Assembly (NCBI GenBank): GCA_031404455.1
Contig: JANNHP010000397.1
Location: 1-15,893 of the forward strand
Length of the DNA: 15,893 bases
Direction: 5' to 3'
From: JANNHP01 sp031404455
GTDB taxonomy: Bacteria > Planctomycetota > JAJSAM01 > JAJVHW01
Part shown: positions 1 to 6,993 of the stretch, piece after piece
How the letters are laid out: every line of letters begins with the position of its first letter
Position numbering within the stretch: the stretch's first letter is position 1
The notes under the pieces: generated by a model
Seen by the model: the letters and a program-made list of their open reading frames with translations, nothing else
The model's database searches: none
Told to the model about the DNA's origin: nothing
Program-made: the position numbers and the translations under genes

Positions 1-120
1 CAGACTAAGCAACATCCTAAAGACGGCTCCTACAGGATTGTCACGCCATTTGCACGGGTCCCGCTTGATCTAACTCAGTACGAAATGGGTTTTTTTGTGT
101 CAGAAGACATTTTCCCGGCG
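1..120 (+). other. AT-richer block at left edge; possible 3' part of an incoming gene
   Basis: A hand count gives 58 G/C in 120 bases, against 42 of 60 in the next 60 bases, so composition changes sharply near base 115-120. Of the six frames, only plus frame 1 stays open through the whole block. Its translation (for example YRIVTPFARVPLDLTQYEMG) looks protein-like, but the frame then runs on into the antisense of the Rieske gene, so no genuine end is visible. A run of seven T lies at 88-94. A TTGAT half-site occurs near 65, with only a degenerate partner. The block could be a truncated foreign gene, an AT-rich promoter for a gene to the left, or an assembly junction. I cannot choose between these from the window. 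Confidence 0.3.
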
Positions 121-175
121 CGGTGCGCCCGGCAGCGCATACCAGGAGTGCGTAAAGGGATTGGCCCGCACCGGT

Positions 176-212
176 CGCGAGTGCGGCATGGGCACGGGTA
201 CCGGCACTCGCG
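176..212. repeat. 9-bp inverted repeat downstream of the Rieske gene
   Basis: CGCGAGTGC (176-184) is the exact reverse complement of GCACTCGCG (204-212), and GG/CC inside could extend the stem. It lies 47-83 nt past the Rieske stop codon on the transcribed strand, so it could stabilise or end that transcript. No T-tract follows on the minus strand, so a classic intrinsic terminator is not supported. The rest of 121-258 is GC-rich and holds nothing I recognise. Confidence 0.35.
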
Positions 213-258
213 CCGGCGAGCATCACGCTCGTGTGCGTCCGGTCGCGCGACGCTGGGG

Positions 259-1353
259 TCACGCCACGATCAGCGCTTGCGCCAGCATCCGGTGGAAGTG
301 GTGGACGCCGCGCTCGTGCTGCGGCGAGTACCGGCCAGGCTTCCAGAGCCGCGAGCGCATGCCGCGCTGCACCTGCTGCACGACGGCTTCGTCCTGCAAC
401 TCGACGCGATGGAGGTCGCCGCCCGCGCCGCGTCCGCGAAGGGACTCGTCGGCGACGTAGGAACGGAACCGGATCCGCGTGCGCGTCGCCGAGAGCGGCT
501 CGACGACGTTGACGGAGAGTCCCCACGGGTAGACGTTCAGCATCGTCGCGGGGAAGAGCCACCACCAGTACGCGGCGACGCGACGGCCGTGGTCCGGGTG
601 ACCGGACGGCGGCTCGAAGGCGGGCTCGCCCTTCGCCGCGACGCCGAACTGCAGCACCGAGTGGGGGAAGAGCTCCGTCGCGTACTGCGGCAGGTCGAGC
701 GCCTCCGAGAGCTCCGGGTGGACGTGACGGACGTGGAGGCCCTCGAGGAAGTTGTCCACGTAGAGCGCCCAATTGGTGTCGATCTCGTAGTCGCGCGACG
801 CAGTCGCGTCCTTGCGCATCGCGTCGAAGTCGATGAACCCGCACCGCTCCCGCAACGGACGCACGACGTCCTCGAACGGCATCGACGGCTCGATCCCCGC
901 GAAGACGAGCGGTCCCCACGGCGCGACGGGCACGCGCGTCAGCGAGTCGGAAGGCGACGGAAACCCGGGCGAGCCCTCCATCCCCGGCATCGCCATGAAC
1001 TCGCCGTCGAGCCGGAACGTCCGGCCGTGGTAGCCGCAGGCGAGCATCTTGGCGGACCCGCAGGCGGTCGCGACCAGGTTGCCGCGGTGCGTGCAGACGT
1101 TCGAGAGGCAGTGCAGCCGCTCCTTGCGGTCGCGCGTCAGCACGAGCGGTTCGTCGAGGACGCCCGGAAGCAGCGTCACCGCAAGCGCCGTCTCCTTCGT
1201 CGCGACCTCCGCCGCGTCCGCGACCACGTGCCAGCCGCGCGCGAGGACCCGCTCGGCGATCGCGGCGAACCACGACGGATCGCCGTAGAGCGCGGCGGGC
1301 GGCGTCGCGGCGAAGCGGATGTCGGCGTCGACGCGGTAGCTCGCAGGGTTCAT
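259..1353 (-). CDS. Rieske [2Fe-2S] non-heme iron oxygenase, alpha subunit
   Basis: 364 aa. A Rieske domain is visible at residues about 37-135, with cluster ligands C87-x-H89 (CTHRGN) and C106-x-x-H109 (CGYHG). The catalytic half carries the mononuclear iron signature NWALYVDNFLEGLHVRHVH (194-212), with H207 and H212 as iron ligands and D200 as the probable bridge to the neighbouring Rieske centre. D321 in LQDEAVVQQ fits the third iron ligand. The fold and length match compact alpha-only oxygenases of the choline/carnitine/glycine-betaine and ring-hydroxylating group. The substrate cannot be told. No beta subunit, ferredoxin or reductase is in the window, so electrons must come from a partner encoded elsewhere. 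The ATG at 1353 has no Shine-Dalgarno, but TAGCCT lies 7 nt upstream, suggesting a leaderless mRNA. It sits 29 nt after the YciH-like gene and may also be cotranscribed with it. Confidence 0.9.
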   Translation of the reverse strand: MNPASYRVDADIRFAATPPAALYGDPSWFAAIAERVLARGWHVVADAAEVATKETALAVTLLPGVLDEPLVLTRDRKERLHCLSNVCTHRGNLVATACGSAKMLACGYHGRTFRLDGEFMAMPGMEGSPGFPSPSDSLTRVPVAPWGPLVFAGIEPSMPFEDVVRPLRERCGFIDFDAMRKDATASRDYEIDTNWALYVDNFLEGLHVRHVHPELSEALDLPQYATELFPHSVLQFGVAAKGEPAFEPPSGHPDHGRRVAAYWWWLFPATMLNVYPWGLSVNVVEPLSATRTRIRFRSYVADESLRGRGAGGDLHRVELQDEAVVQQVQRGMRSRLWKPGRYSPQHERGVHHFHRMLAQALIVA

Positions 1354-1360
1354 GGACGTG

Positions 1361-1366
1361 AGGCTA
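1361..1366 (-). promoter_or_regulatory. Candidate -10 element of the Rieske gene (leaderless)
   Basis: On the minus strand TAGCCT ends 7 nt before the ATG, which would place the transcript start at or next to the start codon. Three other genes here show the same layout (nrfH, the 9444 gene and the 12433 gene). No convincing -35 hexamer is seen 16-18 nt upstream. Confidence 0.4.
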
Positions 1367-1382
1367 CCCGCGCGAGACGCGA

Positions 1383-1631
1383 TCAGCCCCCGGCGCGCCT
1401 CGCGAGCCAGCCGCGTTTCACGATCTCCGCCTCCGCGGTGTCGCGGTGGTCGCCTTGGAGCACGATCGTGCCGCTCACGTCCACGGTGCCGCCGGTCGCG
1501 CAGCGGCGCTTCAGCTCGGACGCGAGCTCAGCGAGGCGCGCGTCGCCGAGGGACGCGAGTCCCGCGAGCGTCGTCACCTGCTTGCCTCGGCGGCCCTTCG
1601 ACTCTCGGCGGATGGTCACGGTGAGCGGCAT
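1383..1631 (-). CDS. yciH: SUI1/eIF1-like translation factor, YciH family
   Basis: About 82 aa from the ATG at 1631. A TTG at 1667 would add 12 residues (MFRRVLRACLPR) that do not look like part of the domain. The sequence follows the SUI1 fold pattern seen in bacterial YciH: RRESKGRRGKQVTTLAGL, then LAELASELKRRCATGGTVD, then IVLQGDHRD and a C-terminal KRGWLARRAGG. The same blocks occur in E. coli YciH (SGRKGKGV, LAAELKKKCG, GVIEIQGDKRD, LAGG). The family is homologous to eIF1, binds near the ribosomal P site and influences initiation fidelity; its physiological role in bacteria is unsettled. It lacks the N-terminal extension of E. coli YciH. No clear Shine-Dalgarno is visible. It lies between the NO reductase and the Rieske gene in the same orientation, possibly in one transcript. 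Confidence 0.85.
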   Translation of the reverse strand: MPLTVTIRRESKGRRGKQVTTLAGLASLGDARLAELASELKRRCATGGTVDVSGTIVLQGDHRDTAEAEIVKRGWLARRAGG

Positions 1632-1699
1632 GCGCGGGAGGCAAGCACGCAGGACGCGGCGAAACAAGCTCGGCGCGGGCGCCGGTCCCGTCGTCCGTC

Positions 1700-1729
1700 T
1701 CCGTCGCTCTGTCCGACTCCGTCGCTCTG
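1700..1729. repeat. Short direct repeat, 18-bp period
   Basis: TCCGTCGCTCTG occurs at 1700-1711 and again at 1718-1729, in the 103-bp gap between the NO reductase stop codon and the YciH-like gene. The two copies plus flanks form an imperfect 18-bp tandem duplication. I see no terminator or promoter in the gap. Confidence 0.5.
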
Positions 1730-1734
1730 GCCGC

Positions 1735-4047
1735 CTACTTCCCTGCGTCCGTCATCGGCAGGCCGGATACCGCACGCCGCGTCAGCGTGATCCGCAGCGT
1801 GGCGAAGACGAGCGGGACGACGCCCGCGACGAGGAACACAGCGTCGGCGCCCGAGCGGATCCACTCGAGCGTGTGGAAGAGGCCCGTCATCGTGTAGGTC
1901 AGTTCGCGCGCGTGCCAGTAGCCGTTGGTGATCGAGTCCCAGAGCTGCAGCACCCCGGCCGGGAAGAGATCGAGCAGGCACATCAGCGCGAGGCCGATGT
2001 TGAGCCCCCAGAACCCGATGCGAACGGCCTTCTCGTTCTTCGCCCACGTGCGGTCGTCGGCGAGCGCGCGCATGCAGAACACGAGCACTGCGAGGGCGAG
2101 CATTCCGAACACGCCGAACATCGCGGCGTGGCCGTGGTTCGTCGTCAGCGTGGTCCCCATCTCGAAGTACGACACGATCGGCAGGTTGATGAGGAATCCG
2201 AAGACCCCGGCGCCGAGGAAGTTCCAGAAGCCGACGGCCATGAGGAAGTAGATCGCCCACTTCTGCTTCGCAGCGAACGAGGTGCCGCAGTCGGAGCACT
2301 GCCGGTCCTTCAGCCGCATGAAGTCCCACGCGTCGAGCGTCAGGAGCGTGAGCGGCACGACCTCCATCGCGGAGAAGCACGACGCGAGGCCCATGTTGAG
2401 GACGCCCTGCCCGGTGAAGTACCAGTGGTGCCCCGTGCCGATGATGCCCGCGCCGAGGTAGAGGATCGCGTCGAGGTAGACGACGCGCGTGGCGCTCTTC
2501 GCGGTGACGAGTCCCATCTGGAAGAAGATCACCGCCACGAGGACCGTGGCGAAGAGCTCGAAGAAGCCCTCGACCCAGAGGTGGATGATCCAGAAGCGCC
2601 AGTTGTCGATCACGGCGAAGTTGTCGTGCGGGCCGTAGAAGAGCGCCGGCAGGTAGAAGACCGGGATGGCGACGGCGACGTAGAGGAAGAGCGGCACGAG
2701 GTCGCCCTGTCCGGGCTTCCCCATCGCCGGCTTCAGCGCGCGGAACATGAGGAAGAGCCAGAACACGAGTCCGACCGCGAGCAGGATCTGCCAGAAGCGC
2801 CCGAGGTCGAGGTACTCCGATCCCTGGTGCCCGAACCAGAACCAGAGGCTGCCCAGCTTGTCGTTGATGCCGAGGGCCTCGCCGAAGAGGCTGCCGAAGA
2901 CGACGATCGCGAGCGCGCCGAGCAGGACGAGCGAGCCGGCGCGCTGGCCGCGCGGTTCGCCGCCGCCCATGAGCGGCGCGAGGAAGAGACCGCCCGCGAC
3001 CCACGCCGTCGCGATCCAGAAGATCGCGAGCTGGAGGTGCCACGTGCGCAGCAGGTTGTACGGAAGCCACTTCGCGAGGTCGAAGCCGTAGAAGGAGCCC
3101 GGCTCCACGCGGTAGTGGGCGAGGGCTCCGCCGCAGAGCGACTGCGCGAGGAAGAGGATCGCGACGACTGCGAAGAAGAGACCGCACGACTTCTGGCTCG
3201 GCGTCGGCTTCCATCCGCTGAACCGGCTGTCGTGGAGGTGCCCTCCGGGTGCCGCGGCCTGCCAGCCGAGGAAACCGAACCGTCCGAAGAAGAAGAGCAC
3301 CGCGCCGAGCCCGCCGAGGAGCGTGACCAGCGACATCGCGCTCCAGAAGTACGCGGCCGTGGACGGCGTGTTGCCCGCGTCCGGATCGAACGGCCAGTTG
3401 TTCGTGTACGAGTAGTCCTCGCCCGGGCGGCGCGCGGTCGTCGCCCAAGCGGCCCACGCAAAGTACGCAGTGAGCGCGTCGGTCTTCGCCGGATCGTCGA
3501 TGTAGCGGGCGGGGAGCCCCGGCGGCGTCGCGTCGCTGCCGAAGTAGGCGCGCCACTCCGCTTTCTGTGCCGTGAACGAGGCGACGGCACCGCTCGAGAG
3601 CTGGAGCGTGCCGGTCGCGGGGTCGTAGCGGTTCTTCCTCAGCTCCCCGCGCACCGCGTCCGCGATCCCAGACGCCTCGCCCGCGATGAGCGCCGCGTAC
3701 GGCTTGCCGTGGCGCTCGGCGGCGAAGACGTCGCGCATCACCTCGGTCGTGCGGTGCAGGTACGACGCGCTGTAGTCGGGGCCGAGGTAGGCGCCGTGGC
3801 CCCAGAGCGAGCCGTGCTCCATCAGCGCGTACTGGAGGAAGACCTCCTGGCCGCGCAGCACGTCGGCCTCGGTGTAGACCGTCGCGCCGTCGGGTCCCAC
3901 GGCGCGGGCGGCGATCGGCGGCGCGTCCTTGTACGTCCGCATCGTGACGAACGAGAGCACCGCGAAACCGGCGATCGCGACGAGGATGGCGGCGTGCCGC
4001 CACCACTTCGAGAGCGGCCGGTCGTCGTCGTGACGCGGGTCTTCCAT
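1735..4047 (-). CDS. norZ: Single-subunit quinol-dependent nitric oxide reductase (qNOR)
   Basis: 770 aa; often annotated norB-type large subunit. Reaction: 2 NO + quinol to N2O + water, in the cytoplasmic membrane. After one membrane helix (about 18-37) comes the periplasmic NorC-like domain of qNORs, with no CxxCH heme motif (LRGQEVFLQYALMEHGSLWG, 64-83). The NorB-like bundle of about 12-13 helices follows. Ligands are all present: H337 and H640 for low-spin heme b, H638 for heme b3, and H489, H540 and H541 for FeB (HLWVEGFFEL, GTGHHWYF, NHGHAAM). The conserved glutamates E493 and E497 are also present. A CSDC pair (584-587) sits in a loop before the helix that carries the last histidines. 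The start is ATG 4047, with GGAGGGA at 4054-4060; a longer reading to 4161 lacks support. It diverges from a MarR regulator that may control it. NO produced by the nearby NrfHA or by other organisms is the likely substrate. Confidence 0.95.
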   Translation of the reverse strand: MEDPRHDDDRPLSKWWRHAAILVAIAGFAVLSFVTMRTYKDAPPIAARAVGPDGATVYTEADVLRGQEVFLQYALMEHGSLWGHGAYLGPDYSASYLHRTTEVMRDVFAAERHGKPYAALIAGEASGIADAVRGELRKNRYDPATGTLQLSSGAVASFTAQKAEWRAYFGSDATPPGLPARYIDDPAKTDALTAYFAWAAWATTARRPGEDYSYTNNWPFDPDAGNTPSTAAYFWSAMSLVTLLGGLGAVLFFFGRFGFLGWQAAAPGGHLHDSRFSGWKPTPSQKSCGLFFAVVAILFLAQSLCGGALAHYRVEPGSFYGFDLAKWLPYNLLRTWHLQLAIFWIATAWVAGGLFLAPLMGGGEPRGQRAGSLVLLGALAIVVFGSLFGEALGINDKLGSLWFWFGHQGSEYLDLGRFWQILLAVGLVFWLFLMFRALKPAMGKPGQGDLVPLFLYVAVAIPVFYLPALFYGPHDNFAVIDNWRFWIIHLWVEGFFELFATVLVAVIFFQMGLVTAKSATRVVYLDAILYLGAGIIGTGHHWYFTGQGVLNMGLASCFSAMEVVPLTLLTLDAWDFMRLKDRQCSDCGTSFAAKQKWAIYFLMAVGFWNFLGAGVFGFLINLPIVSYFEMGTTLTTNHGHAAMFGVFGMLALAVLVFCMRALADDRTWAKNEKAVRIGFWGLNIGLALMCLLDLFPAGVLQLWDSITNGYWHARELTYTMTGLFHTLEWIRSGADAVFLVAGVVPLVFATLRITLTRRAVSGLPMTDAGK

Positions 4048-4053
4048 CGTCCG

Positions 4054-4060
4054 TCCCTCC
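4054..4060 (-). promoter_or_regulatory. Shine-Dalgarno that fixes the qNOR start
   Basis: GGAGGGA on the minus strand lies 6 nt before the ATG at 4047. The 38 residues that would precede this ATG read like untranslated leader (rich in R, with no membrane or domain pattern), so 4047 is the preferred start. Confidence 0.75.
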
Positions 4061-4133
4061 GGTTCGAAGCCGCCGGTCACCTTCTCCCGTCGTCCGGCAG
4101 ACCGCGATCGATGGTAGCGGCGGAACGCAGCGT

Positions 4134-4172
4134 CGTGACGATTGCTTGGGACACCATACATTCGTCGTCACG
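4134..4172. promoter_or_regulatory. Candidate operator between qNOR and marR (inverted repeat)
   Basis: CGTGACGA (4134-4141) and TCGTCACG (4165-4172) are perfect inverted repeats with centres 31 bp apart, about three helical turns. They flank the only AT-rich stretch of the divergent intergenic region. On the plus strand GTGACG (4135-4140), a 16-bp spacer and TACATT (4157-4162) resemble a sigma70 promoter for the MarR gene, so the left arm overlaps the -35 and the right arm the start point. On the minus strand TATGGT (4157-4152) is a weak -10 candidate for qNOR. Autoregulation by the MarR protein is an inference from this layout. Confidence 0.45.
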
Positions 4173-4189
4173 GCGGGCGACCGCGTGAG

Positions 4190-4195
4190 AAGGAG
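4190..4195 (+). promoter_or_regulatory. Shine-Dalgarno that fixes the MarR-type gene start
   Basis: AAGGAG lies 4 nt before the ATG at 4200. It favours this start over an in-frame codon at 4146, which would lie inside the putative operator. Confidence 0.75.
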
Positions 4196-4199
4196 CTCC

Positions 4200-4718
4200 A
4201 TGCGATCCAGGTCTCGGGTTCCCGCCGGCGCCGACACGCGGCAGATCCTCGACGCGCTGCGGCGGATCGTCCGGACCCTGCGCACTCCCGACTCCGCGCG
4301 CGGGGACCTGTCCGTGGCGCGGTTCTTCGTGCTGCAGACGCTCGCCGACGCGGGGACGCTCTCCGTCAACGAGCTCGCGGCGAGGACGCACACGCACCAG
4401 AGCTCGGTCTCCGTCGTCGTCACGCGGCTCGTGGAGATGCGGCTCGTGCGCCGGGTGCGCTCGTCGAGCGACGCGAGGCGCGCCGAGCTCTCGCTCACCG
4501 CGAAGGGCGCCGCCCGTCTGCGCGACGCGCCGCGTGCGCCTCAGGAGCGGATCGTGGCGGCGATACGAAGCCTCTCCCCGGAAGTGCGATCGCGTCTCTC
4601 AGAGTCGCTCGGTGAACTCGTGAAGGCGATGCGGATCGACGTGGAGGCGCCCGCGATGTTCTTCGAAGACGAACCGCGGTCGCGCGCGGCCCGGAGAGCT
4701 CGTCGCGCGCGGTCGTGA
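4200..4718 (+). CDS. MarR-family transcriptional regulator
   Basis: 172 aa. A winged helix-turn-helix spans residues about 38-108: LSVARFFVLQTLADAG, then LSVNELAARTHTHQSSVSVV as the DNA-reading helices, then the wing with the family signature SSDARRAELSLTAKG (D91, R93, R94). Flanking helices at 12-29 and 115-146 would form the dimer interface. The protein has no cysteine, so a thiol-based redox or NO switch of the OhrR kind is excluded. A sensed ligand is unknown. The C-terminus is unusually basic (RSRAARRARRARS, 160-172). It is divergent from the NO reductase, with an inverted repeat between the two, and its 3' end is only 24 nt from the 3' end of nrfA. Control of the NO reductase and itself is likely but inferred. 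Confidence 0.88.
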   Translation: MRSRSRVPAGADTRQILDALRRIVRTLRTPDSARGDLSVARFFVLQTLADAGTLSVNELAARTHTHQSSVSVVVTRLVEMRLVRRVRSSSDARRAELSLTAKGAARLRDAPRAPQERIVAAIRSLSPEVRSRLSESLGELVKAMRIDVEAPAMFFEDEPRSRAARRARRARS

Positions 4719-4742
4719 CGCGCGGAGCGTGCGCGAACGTGG

Positions 4743-6218
<1,476 letters not shown>

Positions 6219-6222
6219 CTCT

Positions 6223-6678
6223 TCACCTCATGTGTCCGACGGAGTCGTGGCAGCGGATGCAGGACATGTGCTCGCCGTGTCCATCCACGGCCGCGGTCAC
6301 GTCGGCGTGGCAGCGCCGGCAGTTCGCCTCGGCGATGTCGTGGTTCACCTTGCGGGCCTGGATCGGCTCGCGGAAGTCGCCCGACGTGAACGCGACCGAG
6401 TGGTGCCAGCCGTTCGACGCCTTCGTCGCGTACTTCGCGAAGAAGCCGGACGGCGCATGGCAGTCGTTGCAGACGGCGACGGCGTGGTGGCTCGACTTCA
6501 TCCAGCCGTCGAGATAGGGCTGCATGACGTGACAGTTCGCGCACGCCTCGGGGTCGTTCGTCATGTAGGCGGCGCCCTTGGCGTAGACGAACGTGTAGCC
6601 GGCGGTGCCCACGGCCACGCCGACCATGCCTGCCAGCACGAGTCGCGCGACGGCTCCGCCGCGAGTTCGTCCATCCAT
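6223..6678 (-). CDS. nrfH: NrfH, tetraheme membrane quinol dehydrogenase for NrfA
   Basis: 151 aa from the ATG at 6678; a TTG at 6687 would overlap the likely -10 element. It passes electrons from menaquinol to NrfA and belongs to the NapC/NirT family. An uncleaved membrane helix spans residues 11-31. Four heme motifs follow: CANCH (46-50), CNDCH (70-74), CRRCH (120-124) and CIRCH (140-144). M52 in CANCHVM matches the unusual methionine ligand of heme 1 known from Desulfovibrio NrfH. Further histidines at 64, 65, 92, 93, 113 and 137 are available as distal ligands. Its stop codon is 4 nt before the nrfA start, so the two form an operon. No Shine-Dalgarno is visible; TACATT sits 7 nt before the ATG, as expected for a leaderless mRNA. 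Confidence 0.94.
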   Translation of the reverse strand: MDGRTRGGAVARLVLAGMVGVAVGTAGYTFVYAKGAAYMTNDPEACANCHVMQPYLDGWMKSSHHAVAVCNDCHAPSGFFAKYATKASNGWHHSVAFTSGDFREPIQARKVNHDIAEANCRRCHADVTAAVDGHGEHMSCIRCHDSVGHMR

Positions 6679-6685
6679 CGGGGCC

Positions 6686-6691
6686 AATGTA
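6686..6691 (-). promoter_or_regulatory. Candidate -10 element of nrfHA (leaderless)
   Basis: TACATT on the minus strand ends 7 nt before the nrfH ATG. The same hexamer is the -10 candidate of the MarR gene. I found no FNR/CRP-type TTGAT-N4-ATCAA site upstream, although anaerobic control would be expected for this operon. Confidence 0.4.
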
Positions 6692-6729
6692 GCCGCCGCC
6701 CCTGCGGTCGGATGAAACCCGTGTCACGT

Positions 6730-6762
6730 CCTCAGGAGGGGGAACGACGGACGCCCCCGAGG
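6730..6762. repeat. Hairpin in the nrfH / lectin intergenic region
   Basis: GGGGG (6738-6742) pairs with CCCCC (6754-6758), and CCTC (6730-6733) with GAGG (6759-6762), leaving a small internal bulge. It lies between two divergent genes. Function unknown. Confidence 0.35.
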
Positions 6763-6835
6763 CTTGACGCGCGTCGCTCCGGCGTTGGGCCCGCAGGTGG
6801 GAATCCACCCCCTCGTCAGCGGCGTGCGGGACCGA

Positions 6836-6841
6836 TACACT
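6836..6841 (+). promoter_or_regulatory. Candidate -10 of the lectin gene with a structured 5' leader
   Basis: TACACT fits the TAnnnT pattern seen before other genes here and would give a leader of about 145 nt. Two stable stems follow: GCGCCCGG (6843-6850) with CCGGGCGC (6866-6873), and CGCGTC (6886-6891) with GACGCG (6896-6901). The gene then has a strong Shine-Dalgarno, AAGGAGGG at 6980-6987, 6 nt before the ATG. I looked for a c-di-GMP riboswitch pattern because adhesins often carry one, and did not find its conserved segments. Confidence 0.3.
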
Positions 6842-6993
6842 TGCGCCCGGCGGGCATCGCCGCCACCGGGCGCCGGAGCCGCACTCGCGTCTGCGGACGC
6901 GACGCGGGGAGGCGCCGGAGAGAGATGGGAGTCTCGACCGTTCTCGCCCGACCGGGGCGGGACGCGGATCCGAACGCCGAAGGAGGGCTACCG

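Noticed and set aside
60..80. FNR/DNR-type site
   Set aside because: A TTGAT half is present but the second half is degenerate (two mismatches), and no target gene is visible to the left.
85..4188. Very long open frame on the plus strand (over 1,300 codons)
   Set aside because: It runs antisense through the Rieske, YciH-like and qNOR genes, all of which have clear family motifs. The translation is rich in R, E, V and D without domains, as expected for the antisense of high-GC genes. Only its first 40 codons might be real.
1616..4498. Long open frame on the minus strand in another phase of the qNOR gene
   Set aside because: An arginine-rich shadow frame; it lacks the membrane helices and heme ligands present in the true frame.
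6763..6776. Palindrome GACGCGCGTC after TT as a regulator site for nrfHA
   Set aside because: Short and GC-only, so expected by chance in this composition, and more than 70 bp upstream of the nrfH box.
6842..6993. c-di-GMP (GEMM) riboswitch before the lectin gene
   Set aside because: Considered because adhesin-like genes often have one; the conserved internal segments could not be found.
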